A stretch of DNA of 44,295 nt. Source: Microthrixaceae bacterium (GTDB lineage: Bacteria; Actinomycetota; Acidimicrobiia; Acidimicrobiales; Microtrichaceae). The notes beneath the pieces are model-generated. The model saw only the letters and a list, made by a program, of their open reading frames with translations, ran no database searches and had not been told where the DNA came from. The stretch covers positions 1-44,295 of the forward strand of contig JAHRAZ010000044.1 of NCBI GenBank assembly GCA_020027475.1, written 5' to 3'. The translations under genes and the position numbers were made by a program. Position 1 is the first letter of the stretch. Each line of letters opens with the position of its first letter. Positions 23,761 through 31,815 of the stretch are shown piece by piece.

Positions 23761-23784
23761 ATGACTGGACACGTGTCCAGTCAT
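23761..23784. promoter_or_regulatory. Perfect 24-bp palindrome, probable repressor operator
   Basis: The half-site ATGACTGGACAC is followed directly by its exact reverse complement, with CACGTG at the centre. All 12 base pairs match with no spacer. It lies 32 bp upstream of the SDR start codon and just after a -10-like hexamer. Length and symmetry are typical of TetR-family operators; no TetR gene is in the window, so the binding protein is unknown. Confidence 0.65.
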
Positions 23785-23816
23785 GATCTGTTGGTCGTTT
23801 CAGAAGGGCACAAGCT

Positions 23817-24659
23817 ATGGATCGAAATCGTCGTTTTGAGGGGAAAGTCATATTTGTCTCGGGTGCGGCCCGAGGCCAGGGACGCTCACATGCTGTGGCG
23901 TTTGCACGCGAGGGCGCCCAGGTGATCGGGACCGACCTTTGTGAGGATCTGGAACACGCTCCCTACCCGGCCGCCACGCGGGAGGACCTTGACGAAACCG
24001 TTCGTATGGTGGAGTCCGCCGGTGGAGCAATGCACGCCGAGGTGGCAGATGTCCGCGAATACCGAGACACGCGTGACGCCCTGTTGCGGGGAGTGGAGCG
24101 GTTCGGCCGCCTGGATGTGATCCTCGCCAACGCCGGGACGTATGCACCCATGCCGGTGCAGTTCGTGGACGTCGAGTCGTGGGCGGAGACCATCGACATC
24201 AACCTCACAGGTGTGTTCAACACGGTGAAGGCCGGCATCCGCACGATGATCGAACAGAACGAAGGCGGCGCCATCGTGATGACATCCTCCACCGCCGGAC
24301 TCAAGGGCTTCTACGGTGCGCCCGCATACAATGCCGGCAAACATGGGGTGGTCGGCCTCATGCGCTCATTGGCCCTGGAATTGGCACCGAACCAGATCCG
24401 AGTGAACTCGGTTCACCCCACCTCGGTGAACACTCCGATGATCATCAACGACGTGTTCCCGAATCTCTTGCGCATGGACCTCGGAGGCAAGGCCACAGTG
24501 GAGGACTCAGCGGAGTTCCTGCGCGAACAGCAGCCGATGGACATACCGTGGATCGAGGCCGAGGACGTGAGCAATGCGATCCTGTGGCTGTGCAGCGACG
24601 AAGCACGTTACGTCACCGGAGTGACGCTCCCCGTCGACGCCGGTGCCTTGCTGAAGTAG
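23817..24659 (+). CDS. Mycofactocin-type short-chain dehydrogenase/reductase
   Basis: 280-aa SDR. The N-terminal cofactor motif is VSGAARGQGRSHAVAFAREGA. The following insertion, DLCEDLEHAPYPAATREDLDETVRMVE, is the feature that marks SDRs with non-exchangeable NAD(P) recycled by mycofactocin; NAG is in VILANAGTYAP. The catalytic Ser is in MTSSTAGLKG, with Tyr and Lys in PAYNAGKHG. The C-terminus is CSDEARYVTGVTLPVDAGALLK. The substrate is probably an alcohol, sterol or terpenoid carbinol, but cannot be named. No mft genes are in the window, so cofactor use is inferred from family. ATG 23817 lacks a strong ribosome site. The SDR stop codon lies in the first unit of a short tandem repeat. Confidence 0.85.
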   Translation: MDRNRRFEGKVIFVSGAARGQGRSHAVAFAREGAQVIGTDLCEDLEHAPYPAATREDLDETVRMVESAGGAMHAEVADVREYRDTRDALLRGVERFGRLDVILANAGTYAPMPVQFVDVESWAETIDINLTGVFNTVKAGIRTMIEQNEGGAIVMTSSTAGLKGFYGAPAYNAGKHGVVGLMRSLALELAPNQIRVNSVHPTSVNTPMIINDVFPNLLRMDLGGKATVEDSAEFLREQQPMDIPWIEAEDVSNAILWLCSDEARYVTGVTLPVDAGALLK

Positions 24660-24685
24660 GGCCCGCAGCCTTGCTGAAGCAGGGC
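24645..24685 (+). repeat. Short direct repeat at the SDR stop codon
   Basis: Two 18-bp units (24645-24662 and 24668-24685) differ at one base: GCCTTGCTGAAGTAGGGC and GCCTTGCTGAAGCAGGGC. The first encodes the last SDR residues and its TAG stop; the second has CAG instead. The 23-bp spacing suggests a recent tandem duplication after the stop. Confidence 0.75.
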
Positions 24686-24737
24686 AGGTGTAGGTGGTGC
24701 CACGGAATTCCCATGGATCTGCGGGAATATTGCAGTC

Positions 24738-25292
24738 ATGAGCAGAGTTTCGGTGAACATGAGAAAACGACTGGTCTGGTTGGCCGCGCTTGTTGGTGCC
24801 GTCGTTCTGGTGGCAGCGAGCTGCGGCAGCGACGATGGGAACAGTGCGTCAGGGGGTGAGGATCCAGGTGGATCCCTCGATTCCGCAACGGTGGAAATGC
24901 TCGACGTGGCAACCGGGGCCACCACAACTCTCGCTGAGGCAACGGACCCGCCCGACGGAAAGCCAACCCTCGCCTTCTTTTGGGCGCCGTTCTGCCCGAG
25001 CTGCCGTTCCGAAGCGCCCATTCTGGATGACTTGGCCGCGCAAGAGGGCGACAAAGTGAACATCGTGGGCATCGGCACCCGCGATGATCTCGCCTACGCC
25101 GAAGAGTTCCGTGAATCCACTGGCGTGGAAAACTTCCCACTGCTGTGGGAGGAGACAGGTGACTCATGGGTCAACTTCGGAGTTGTCGCCCAGCCCTACC
25201 TGATTCTCCTGCAGGACGGTCGCGAGATTAAGCGTTGGCCGGGAGGCGCTCCCGACGATCTGATTCTGGCGGAAATCGGCAAACTAAGCTGA
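24738..25292 (+). CDS. Thioredoxin-like (TlpA/ResA-type) lipoprotein
   Basis: 184-aa exported thiol-disulfide protein. A hydrophobic signal segment ends in the lipobox VAASC (Cys29), followed by a Gly/Ser/Asp linker. The thioredoxin fold begins near residue 50; the redox motif is FWAPFCPSC (Cys86 and Cys89), and the cis-Pro loop is VVAQPYLILLQDG. CPSC is closer to reductants of the TlpA/AhpC-TSA type than to DsbA. It probably keeps exported or copper/haem-protein thiols in the right state; the partner is unknown. ATG 24738 or 24759 (MRKRL) could start it. The NTF2-like gene starts 5 bp after its stop. Confidence 0.85.
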   Translation: MSRVSVNMRKRLVWLAALVGAVVLVAASCGSDDGNSASGGEDPGGSLDSATVEMLDVATGATTTLAEATDPPDGKPTLAFFWAPFCPSCRSEAPILDDLAAQEGDKVNIVGIGTRDDLAYAEEFRESTGVENFPLLWEETGDSWVNFGVVAQPYLILLQDGREIKRWPGGAPDDLILAEIGKLS

Positions 25293-25297
25293 CCGGC

Positions 25298-25678
25298 ATG
25301 CCGACGTCAGCCGAAATGATTGCCCACATCGAGTCTTACGCCGCTGCCCATTCGGCCGGCAACATCGACGCCATCGTGGCCCTGTTCACCGAAGACGCCG
25401 TCGTGTCGGATCCGGTTACTGAGCCTGCCTACGTGGGCCGTGAGGCATATCGTGGCTTCTTCACGGGCGCCCAGGACCTCTCCGATTCCATGGAATTGGT
25501 CATCACTGGACCCGTTCGAACTGCTGGAACCTTTGCCGCGGTGCCGCTGCGTGCAGTCTCGGAGATCGGTGACATCACGGTTGCCGTTGACATCGTGGAT
25601 GTGTTCACGTTCGGCGAGGACGGACGCTTCGTCGACATGAAGGCCTACTGGAACCCGAAAGCGATGCAGACGCTGTAG
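25298..25678 (+). CDS. NTF2-like (SnoaL/ketosteroid-isomerase fold) protein
   Basis: 126-aa single-domain cone-shaped NTF2-like protein. The N-terminal helices EMIAHIESYAAAHSAGNIDAIVALFTEDAVVSDP, followed by YVGREAYRGFF, and the strand VAVDIVDVFTFGEDGRFVDMKAYW are characteristic. Such proteins are isomerases, hydrolases or binding domains; Asp and His patterns here are not enough to assign a reaction, although resemblance to steroid isomerases together with the upstream mycofactocin-type SDR hints at sterol or polyketide-like substrates. The ATG at 25298, 5 bp after the thioredoxin-like gene, is chosen over a longer frame that overlaps that gene. Converges with the ABC permease gene (21-bp gap). 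Confidence 0.8.
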   Translation: MPTSAEMIAHIESYAAAHSAGNIDAIVALFTEDAVVSDPVTEPAYVGREAYRGFFTGAQDLSDSMELVITGPVRTAGTFAAVPLRAVSEIGDITVAVDIVDVFTFGEDGRFVDMKAYWNPKAMQTL

Positions 25679-25699
25679 AGCGGTTTGTGGCGGCCCGAC

Positions 25700-28363
25700 T
25701 CAATCGGAGTCGATTGCTGCCAGCACATCCATGTTCGCCGCGCGACGGGCCGGGATGATCGCAGCTACGACTCCGGCGAAGGCGGCCATGATCACGATCA
25801 CCGCGAGTTGGATCCACGGAAGCTTGAAGGTGACCAGGCCGGGTTCTCCTGCCGCCAACGCAGAACTCAACGCGGCAGCGAATGCGATGCCGATGACGAT
25901 TCCGAGAACCGTGCCGAAAACGGCCACAATCACGGCTTCGAGCCGGATTGTTCGACGGAGTTGTCGCCGGCTCATTCCCACAGCTCGCAGAAGGCCGAAC
26001 TCCCTGGTCCGTTCCATGACCGACAGTGACAGCGTGTTGGCGATTCCGATCAGGGCAATGATCACGGCCAATGCCAGCAAGGCGTAGACGATGTTCACGA
26101 AGACATCGATGAACGCTGTCTGGGACGCGATGAACTCCTCGCGGTCCTGCACGGTCACGTCCGGGCGGTCCGCCACCAAGGCATCCAGTTCGGCTACCAC
26201 CGCATCCCGGTCGGCGTCGTCGTCGAGCTTGACGTAGTCGGCGAAGTCGATGTCGAAACCGGGCAGTGAGTTCGGTCTCATGGTCTCGAGCGGCAGGTAG
26301 AAATCGTCCCCGGGTCCGAGCGCGTCGGTGTAGGTCAGGCCGAGTGTCAGGTTTTGCGTGCCCGTGGCCGCGAAGTAGACCGGGACCGTGTCACCGATCT
26401 CCCAGCCGTTTTCTTCTGCCACCGATTGGCGGGCGATCAGTGACTCCGAACCGAGCGTTTCCGGGTCGCCTTGCAGATCACCCATGTCGATCATCCGGAA
26501 ATACGTATCCGGGTCGATTGCATTGGACACGACGTCTTCGCCGGACGGCGCATCGTCCGGAATGCCGATTACCGGTACAGCATCGTCGTCCGGCTCCTGC
26601 GCACCGGTGTCGCCTTCCGATGGGTCCGATGGGAGGGACTCCTCGAGGATTCGCATGAATGTAAACCCAACGGGCGAGACGATGTCGATCCCGTCAATCT
26701 CGTCAGCGGAGTCACTGATCTCGGGAGGGACTCCGAGGAAGGAGAAGTTGCCGGCACTCACGATGAGGTCGACTCCGCCGAAGGCCCCCTGGATTTCGTC
26801 GTCAACGCTGGATTTCACTGACGTGGCGAGCACGGCGATGACCGAAACGAGGGTGACACCCACAGTCAGCGCAGCTGCGGTGGCAGCGGTGCGTCGTGGA
26901 TTGCGAGCGGCGTTCTCGGACGCCAACACGGCGGTGACACTTCCGCGTCTGTTTCCAAATGGCCAACCGATGGTCATGGCTGCCGGTCGCGCGAGCAGTG
27001 GGCCCAGAACAACCGCCACAGAGATCAGGATCGCGAGCAGTCCGGCGCCCACGTAATAGAGCTCAGGCTTCAAGGTACTGGTGAGCCCGAGCGCTGTGAG
27101 GGCGATTCCGCCGAGCAGGAACGCCACTCCCCAGACGCGTCTGGACCAGGACATGCCTGACTTGTCGAGACTCACTTCGGACAACGCGGCGATCGGCGGA
27201 ATCCGGGAGGACCGAACAGCCGGGATGACCGCGGACAGCGTGGTCACGACCAGACCCACGAACAGCGAGGTGACGATCACCGATGCGCCGATAGAGGGGA
27301 CCCCGGTTTCCAGGCTGAAGAACGAACTCAGCAGGCCCACCAGCGCAGACGCCAGAAGTGCACCCAGCAACAGCCCGACAACGGAGGCGAACAACCCCAC
27401 GACCAGTGCCTCCACAAGGGTGGAGACGATGACTTGTCGGCGGCGGGCACCGATCGCCCTCAGAAGGGCTGTCTCGCGTGTCCGTTGCGCCACGATGATG
27501 GAGAATGTGTTGTAGATGATGAATGTGGAGACGACGAGCGCAATGAATCCGAAGATGCTCACCACACTCGTGAGGATGCCAACGAACTGGGCGACAGCAT
27601 CCTGATTCTCCACCGTGAACGCCTCGCCGGTGATGACCTGCAGATCCGGATTTGCCTCTGCCAGTTGGGATGCCAGTTCGTCCTGCGAAACACCGTCCTC
27701 GGCCGACACGGCCACATAATTGAATTCATCACCGAGTTTGGCTGTGGACCGGGCGACCTCCTCGGTGAAGAATACGGGTTGGGCTCCCGCAGTCTTGTCT
27801 GCGTCGCTGCCCAATCCGACGAAGCCGACGACGGTGAACTGCTCGGATCCTTCCTGAGTTGCGATCTCGATGCCCTCGCCGAGTTCCCAGCCCTGCTCTT
27901 CAGCGGCCTTGAAGTCGATCGCAACCTCATCATCGGCGGTTGGTCCGCGACCGTCCGCAAGGGTCCCCGGTCTCATCGGGTCATCGATCCAGTTCATGAC
28001 CAGCGTCGGGGGACCGATTCCCCCGCCCGTCACCTTGCCATCGCTGCCGATCAGTTGAATGTTGCTGGACTCGACAACGCCATAGGCCAGCCGCGCACCG
28101 TCCACCCCGGACGAGGCCACGACGGCGTCGGCGGAGACAGGAGCACGGAACTCCCCGAATGTGGCCTTTTGCACGTCGGGTGAGCGAACGACGCTGTCGT
28201 AGCCGCTGTAGACGTCCCCGATCAGGCCCTTGATCGAGTCATCCAGGATGCCGCCCAGAATCTGGGTGCCGGAGAGGAAGGCGATCGCCAACACGATGGC
28301 GATACTGGTGGTGACCAGTCGCCACTTGTGCGCGAGCAGGCTTCGTAGGGTGACCCGGATCAT
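25700..28363 (-). CDS. ABC transporter permease with two FtsX domains
   Basis: 887-aa membrane protein. An N-terminal helix (about 14-36) anchors a large MacB-like outer domain (about 40-255), then three helices form the first FtsX domain (about 260-405, with QRTRETALLRAIGARRRQ). A central pair of helices (about 430-470), a second outer domain (about 525-755) and a second FtsX block (SVMERTREFGLLRAVGMSRRQLRR) with three helices follow. This is the LolC/MacB-type layout of mechanotransmission transporters that move lipids, lipoproteins or peptides rather than pump through a channel. It follows its ATPase gene by 7 bp. Substrate unknown. The sequence of the outer domain is rich in Asp and Glu. 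Confidence 0.9.
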   Translation of the reverse strand: MIRVTLRSLLAHKWRLVTTSIAIVLAIAFLSGTQILGGILDDSIKGLIGDVYSGYDSVVRSPDVQKATFGEFRAPVSADAVVASSGVDGARLAYGVVESSNIQLIGSDGKVTGGGIGPPTLVMNWIDDPMRPGTLADGRGPTADDEVAIDFKAAEEQGWELGEGIEIATQEGSEQFTVVGFVGLGSDADKTAGAQPVFFTEEVARSTAKLGDEFNYVAVSAEDGVSQDELASQLAEANPDLQVITGEAFTVENQDAVAQFVGILTSVVSIFGFIALVVSTFIIYNTFSIIVAQRTRETALLRAIGARRRQVIVSTLVEALVVGLFASVVGLLLGALLASALVGLLSSFFSLETGVPSIGASVIVTSLFVGLVVTTLSAVIPAVRSSRIPPIAALSEVSLDKSGMSWSRRVWGVAFLLGGIALTALGLTSTLKPELYYVGAGLLAILISVAVVLGPLLARPAAMTIGWPFGNRRGSVTAVLASENAARNPRRTAATAAALTVGVTLVSVIAVLATSVKSSVDDEIQGAFGGVDLIVSAGNFSFLGVPPEISDSADEIDGIDIVSPVGFTFMRILEESLPSDPSEGDTGAQEPDDDAVPVIGIPDDAPSGEDVVSNAIDPDTYFRMIDMGDLQGDPETLGSESLIARQSVAEENGWEIGDTVPVYFAATGTQNLTLGLTYTDALGPGDDFYLPLETMRPNSLPGFDIDFADYVKLDDDADRDAVVAELDALVADRPDVTVQDREEFIASQTAFIDVFVNIVYALLALAVIIALIGIANTLSLSVMERTREFGLLRAVGMSRRQLRRTIRLEAVIVAVFGTVLGIVIGIAFAAALSSALAAGEPGLVTFKLPWIQLAVIVIMAAFAGVVAAIIPARRAANMDVLAAIDSD

Positions 28364-28370
28364 CAGAGAA

Positions 28371-29132
28371 TCAGTCTCCGAGGGATTTCATCGTGTCGAG
28401 TACCACCTCGGCTGTCGGGTTCGAGAGTTCGTGCACGATCTTCCCGTCAGCCAGAAAAACCACCCGATGGGCATATGCGGCCGCGCCCGGATCGTGGGTG
28501 ACCATCACGATGGTTTGACCCAAGTTGTCCACTGCCCGGCGCATGAAGTTGAGAATCTCCGATCCGGAGCGTGAATCGAGGTTTCCGGTTGGTTCGTCCG
28601 CAAACACGATTCTGGGTTGGCTCGCCAGCGCTCGCGCAATCGCCACTCGTTGCTGCTGGCCGCCGGATAGCTCACTTGGTCGGTGTGAGAGGCGGTCGGA
28701 CAGATGCACCGTGTCCACGATGCGGTCGACCCATTCCGTATCCGGCTTTCTCCCGGCGAGATCCATCGGAAGGGTGATGTTCTCGCTCGCGTTGAGTGTC
28801 GGAATGAGGTTGTACGACTGGAAAATGAAGCCGATCTGATCGCGTCGCAGTTCGGTCAGCTGTGAGTCGTTCAGCGAATCGAGGTAGGTGTCGCCCACGA
28901 AGACCCGTCCTTCGCTGAGCTGGTCCAGGCCGGCGAGGCAGTGCATGAGGGTGGACTTGCCCGACCCGGACGGCCCCATTATGGCCGTGAATCGAGCGCG
29001 TTCGAAGCTCACGGTGACGCCGTCGAGGGCCTGCACGACAGTCTCGCCCTCGCCGTAGGTCTTGCGGGCGTTGATGGCCCCCGCAGCTGCCGTGTCACTC
29101 GGGGCCCGGGGTGTTTCAGCGATATCAGTCAC
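28371..29132 (-). CDS. ABC transporter ATP-binding protein (LolD/MacB type)
   Basis: 253-aa ATPase driving the adjacent FtsX permease. Walker A GPSGSGKST, Q-loop FIFQSYNLIPTLNASENI, ABC signature LSGGQQQRVAIARALA, Walker B IVFADEPTGNLD and H-loop VTHD are all intact. EPTGNLDS and the Q-loop sequence are typical of the LolD/MacB subfamily. The start is GTG 29132. A TAACAT hexamer lies 8 nt upstream and no ribosome site is seen, so a leaderless message is possible. The ATPase and permease genes form a two-gene unit of their own, with no membrane-fusion protein, as usual in actinobacteria. Confidence 0.93.
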   Translation of the reverse strand: MTDIAETPRAPSDTAAAGAINARKTYGEGETVVQALDGVTVSFERARFTAIMGPSGSGKSTLMHCLAGLDQLSEGRVFVGDTYLDSLNDSQLTELRRDQIGFIFQSYNLIPTLNASENITLPMDLAGRKPDTEWVDRIVDTVHLSDRLSHRPSELSGGQQQRVAIARALASQPRIVFADEPTGNLDSRSGSEILNFMRRAVDNLGQTIVMVTHDPGAAAYAHRVVFLADGKIVHELSNPTAEVVLDTMKSLGD

Positions 29133-29140
29133 GGAATGCG

Positions 29141-29146
29141 ATGTTA
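29141..29146 (-). promoter_or_regulatory. -10-like element before the ABC ATPase gene
   Basis: TAACAT on the minus strand lies 8 nt before the GTG at 29132, consistent with a separate, nearly leaderless promoter for the ABC pair inside the short gap after the GT2-like gene. Confidence 0.3.
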
Positions 29147-29153
29147 GTTGTGT

Positions 29154-30002
29154 TCAGGACTGATCCGACCAGCAGAGGCTGGCCACGCCGGGAACCCAGG
29201 ATGCTGCCCAGCGCATGATGGGCTTGAACTCGCCGGGCTGTGCCGACCTCGCGAGGCCGAACAGCCGCCTGGCCTCCGAGTGCATGTCCAGCCGGACTGC
29301 TGCCACACCGCCGATGGTGGCATAGCGGGCGAGGAGCCTCACGTCAGGGATCGGGGAGTCGGTGAGCGAATCGAGTGCCTGATGGATCCAGTTGAGGCGC
29401 TGGCGGTCACCTTCGGCATGATCGTGAGCAACGGGTTCGTGCCAGTCCACGAGGTTGTGCTCCACATGAGCCGCCCCGCCAACGACATCGGAATGAGAAA
29501 TCCGACTCGACAACTCCTCGGCGCCGTTCGGGCAGGGACCGGATTCGCTCAGTGCTATCAGGACCCTGGGGGGCATGAGAAAACTCCCGGGCCTGACGGC
29601 GCCCGGCCGCAGGGAGATCTCCCAGGCCCCGCCGTCGGAACCGTGCTGGGTGCCGGCGCAGAGCAGGGAACGTCGGTCGGTCCGGTCGAGGGCCCGACCG
29701 CATTGAGCGAGCCAGTTCGGTTTCACGCTCGTGTTCTCGTCCAGCACCGAAACCTGGGTGCCCTGACACTCGGAGAGCACCTCGATCATGGCCAACGATG
29801 GGTCGCCCGGTTCCACGATCATCACCCGCTCGTCCGCGAGCAGGCGAACGGGTTCGAGCGAATCCTCTCCGCACTGCATTGGCAGGATCAACACCTCGAG
29901 ATCACCGAAGGTCTGGGCAAGCACCGGCACCAGTGCGCGGCCCACATCGTGCGCCCCTTCGTTCACCGGTATTACAACGCTGAAGCGCGGTCCCACCGCC
30001 AC
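29154..30002 (-). CDS. GT2-like glycosyltransferase, catalytic motif weak
   Basis: 282-aa protein that starts as a GT-A family 2 glycosyltransferase: FSVVIPVNEGAHDVGRALVPVLAQTFGDLEVLIL is the standard first beta-alpha-beta unit. The region where the metal-binding DxD should stand reads VSVLDENTSVKPNWL, with DEN in its place, and the C-terminal half is atypical for the family (no ED or QxxRW motif seen). It may be an active, diverged enzyme or a non-catalytic relative. The start is GTG 30002. It follows the membrane glycosyltransferase-like gene by 21 bp, suggesting co-transcription and action on the same surface glycan. Confidence 0.65.
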   Translation of the reverse strand: MAVGPRFSVVIPVNEGAHDVGRALVPVLAQTFGDLEVLILPMQCGEDSLEPVRLLADERVMIVEPGDPSLAMIEVLSECQGTQVSVLDENTSVKPNWLAQCGRALDRTDRRSLLCAGTQHGSDGGAWEISLRPGAVRPGSFLMPPRVLIALSESGPCPNGAEELSSRISHSDVVGGAAHVEHNLVDWHEPVAHDHAEGDRQRLNWIHQALDSLTDSPIPDVRLLARYATIGGVAAVRLDMHSEARRLFGLARSAQPGEFKPIMRWAASWVPGVASLCWSDQS

Positions 30003-30023
30003 ATTGTGATGTATGGCGGTGTC

Positions 30024-31631
30024 TCAGACGCGGACCCTGAATACCTTGACGTTCGCGGACTCACCGAGATTTTCGAGATCCAGATCGGCCTTCAGTTGCT
30101 CCAACTGCCAGAGGTGGCCGTAGTCGGGTCTTTCGTCCACCCAGATGATGCAGGCCTCGGCCCCGTCCTCGACTGACTCGATCAGCAAATCCAGATCATC
30201 GACTTCTTCGTTCGATTCGAGGCCGGTTCGGCGAGGGCTCCATTCGGACTCCAGCGCCGGGTAGAGAGCGTTTGGAAGATTCGAATACAGCTCGCAGTCC
30301 TCCGGGAGGACCTCAAGAATGGCGTCCGCTCGGACGTCTCGAAAAACGGGGGCCTCGTAGTTCCCGTCGAAGAAGATGTCTCCGCCGGCGAAACTGATCA
30401 CCGAGACAAGTCCCATTGTCACGTTCGCTGCGGCCCAGGCGTAGGCCACAATCATGGCGCGCCCACGCCAGGGATCTTGTGGACCCAGCAGTCGAAGACG
30501 GTCGACCAGAACCAACGCAAGGGCGACCAGAGACAGATAGGCGGGATTCAGGAGCCTGAGATCGAGTGGGTTGAGGGCGGTGGTCGAGCGCACGTAGAGC
30601 ATGTAGGCGAGATAGCCGAAAGCCTGAACCGCGAGGAGCCCGCTTGGCCGGCCCAGCCAATGGAACAATTCCGTCAGCCGGTCACGGATGCTTCGGGAGC
30701 GGCCTGCGGCTCCCAGCACCATCCAGCCCGCCAGTACGGCAGCCAACAACACCATGGCGCCGATCGCCGCCCAGATGTACTTGAAATCATCCGCGACTCC
30801 GGGGAGAATCCACTTGCCCAGGGCGACGAGGATATCGAAGCCGTTGTCGATCGGTCCCCGTGCGGATGGGTAGCGAGGTCCGGTGTAGGTGCCGTCGAGT
30901 GAGTGATTCCGGAGCATCCAGATCACTGGCACGACGATGCTCATCAATCCGAACGCGATTCCGGACGCAAGCCTCTGGGTGAAGCGGCGGCGAAAGTCCA
31001 GCAGGAGCCATAAACCTCCGAGGCCGATGAGGTACACAGCGACGTAACGAAGCCCGAATCCCAGCCATGTCAGGCTCGCGGCGGCTACGAGCCACACAAA
31101 GCGTTGGGATTCGTAGAAGTTGATCAATGCCAGAATCCACATCATCACAACGACGGCGAACGCGAAGTCTGTCATCAGCAGGTGACCGAAACCCACGGTC
31201 GCCGAACCCAGTCCGATGACCAGCACCCCGAGCAGGACCAGCCTGTGGTCACCAACGGTTCGTTTGAGCAATCGGTAGCCCACAGGCACTGCTACGAACG
31301 CCGTGATCGCATTGAGGACGATGGATCCGCCTACCGCATTCAGCGGAGTGAGTCTGGCGATGGCCGCCATCAGCGCCGGCCACAGAGGTGGCCAGACGGT
31401 CAGGGGATCTTCCAGGAAGTACCGAAGGCCGTTGCCGCCGAGGATGGAATCGGCAATGGCCCGGTAGCCGACTCCGTCGTCGCCGGATGCGATGCCGTTG
31501 ACGTTGGCGATGAGGGTGAGTGTCGCTGACACGAGCGCAAGTGCCCAGCACCAAAGCGGAACGCCAAGTATCGGTCGGCCGGCAACGGGTGAGGCACCCT
31601 GCTCCTTGGGTGAGGCACCGTGCTCTTTCAC
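30024..31631 (-). CDS. Multi-pass membrane protein, GT-C glycosyltransferase-like
   Basis: 535-aa protein with about ten to twelve hydrophobic helices across residues 22-430 and a soluble C-terminal domain. The first extracytoplasmic loop has the acidic motif IASGDDGVGYRAIAD, in the place where GT-C enzymes such as ArnT and PMT carry their catalytic Asp; this and the layout suggest transfer of a sugar from a polyprenyl-phosphate donor. No family name can be given with certainty. The GTG start (31631) is followed by a tandem K-E-[HQ]-G-A-S-P peptide repeat. The downstream GT2-like gene is 21 bp away. Confidence 0.65.
   Translation of the reverse strand: MKEHGASPKEQGASPVAGRPILGVPLWCWALALVSATLTLIANVNGIASGDDGVGYRAIADSILGGNGLRYFLEDPLTVWPPLWPALMAAIARLTPLNAVGGSIVLNAITAFVAVPVGYRLLKRTVGDHRLVLLGVLVIGLGSATVGFGHLLMTDFAFAVVVMMWILALINFYESQRFVWLVAAASLTWLGFGLRYVAVYLIGLGGLWLLLDFRRRFTQRLASGIAFGLMSIVVPVIWMLRNHSLDGTYTGPRYPSARGPIDNGFDILVALGKWILPGVADDFKYIWAAIGAMVLLAAVLAGWMVLGAAGRSRSIRDRLTELFHWLGRPSGLLAVQAFGYLAYMLYVRSTTALNPLDLRLLNPAYLSLVALALVLVDRLRLLGPQDPWRGRAMIVAYAWAAANVTMGLVSVISFAGGDIFFDGNYEAPVFRDVRADAILEVLPEDCELYSNLPNALYPALESEWSPRRTGLESNEEVDDLDLLIESVEDGAEACIIWVDERPDYGHLWQLEQLKADLDLENLGESANVKVFRVRV
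31587..31628 (-). repeat. Two tandem 21-bp repeats inside a coding N-terminus
   Basis: Units 31587-31607 and 31608-31628 differ at two bases. They encode the repeated KEHGASP / KEQGASP at the cytoplasmic N-terminus of the membrane glycosyltransferase-like protein. In-frame duplication; copy number may vary between strains. Confidence 0.75.
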
Positions 31632-31700
31632 GGATGACAGTGTCGGGGGTGAAGGGGGATGCGCACAAATTCGACCGGCGCAGATCGGTGCAACAGAAGG

Positions 31701-31760
31701 GTGCTAACTGATGTAAGCATATGTGTTGACACCGCGAGCAGTGCTTGCTATAGTTAGCAC
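31701..31760. promoter_or_regulatory. Inverted repeat flanking the phasin-like promoter
   Basis: GTGCTAACT at 31701-31709 recurs inverted at 31752-31760 (AGTTAGCAC). Five bases further in from each, AAGCA/TGCTT also matches (31715-31719 and 31742-31746), giving 14 of 19 matching positions. The right arm overlaps the -10 and start of transcription; the left arm is upstream of the -35. This looks like a pair of regulator-binding sites that could loop over the promoter. Confidence 0.55.
31726..31754 (+). promoter_or_regulatory. Near-consensus housekeeping promoter of the phasin-like gene
   Basis: TTGACA (31726-31731), 17-bp spacer, TATAGT (31749-31754). This is the best sigma-70-type promoter in the window and predicts strong expression of the gene at 31816. 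Confidence 0.85.
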
Positions 31761-31815
31761 AACAGCAAATACGACAAGCGCTGCCTGGATCGAATCCGGT
31801 GGCCGAAGGAGCGAC

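Noticed and set aside
29148-30176. Open frame of about 342 codons on the plus strand
   Set aside because: Antisense to the GT2-like gene, with no recognisable domain and His/Gly-rich shadow composition.
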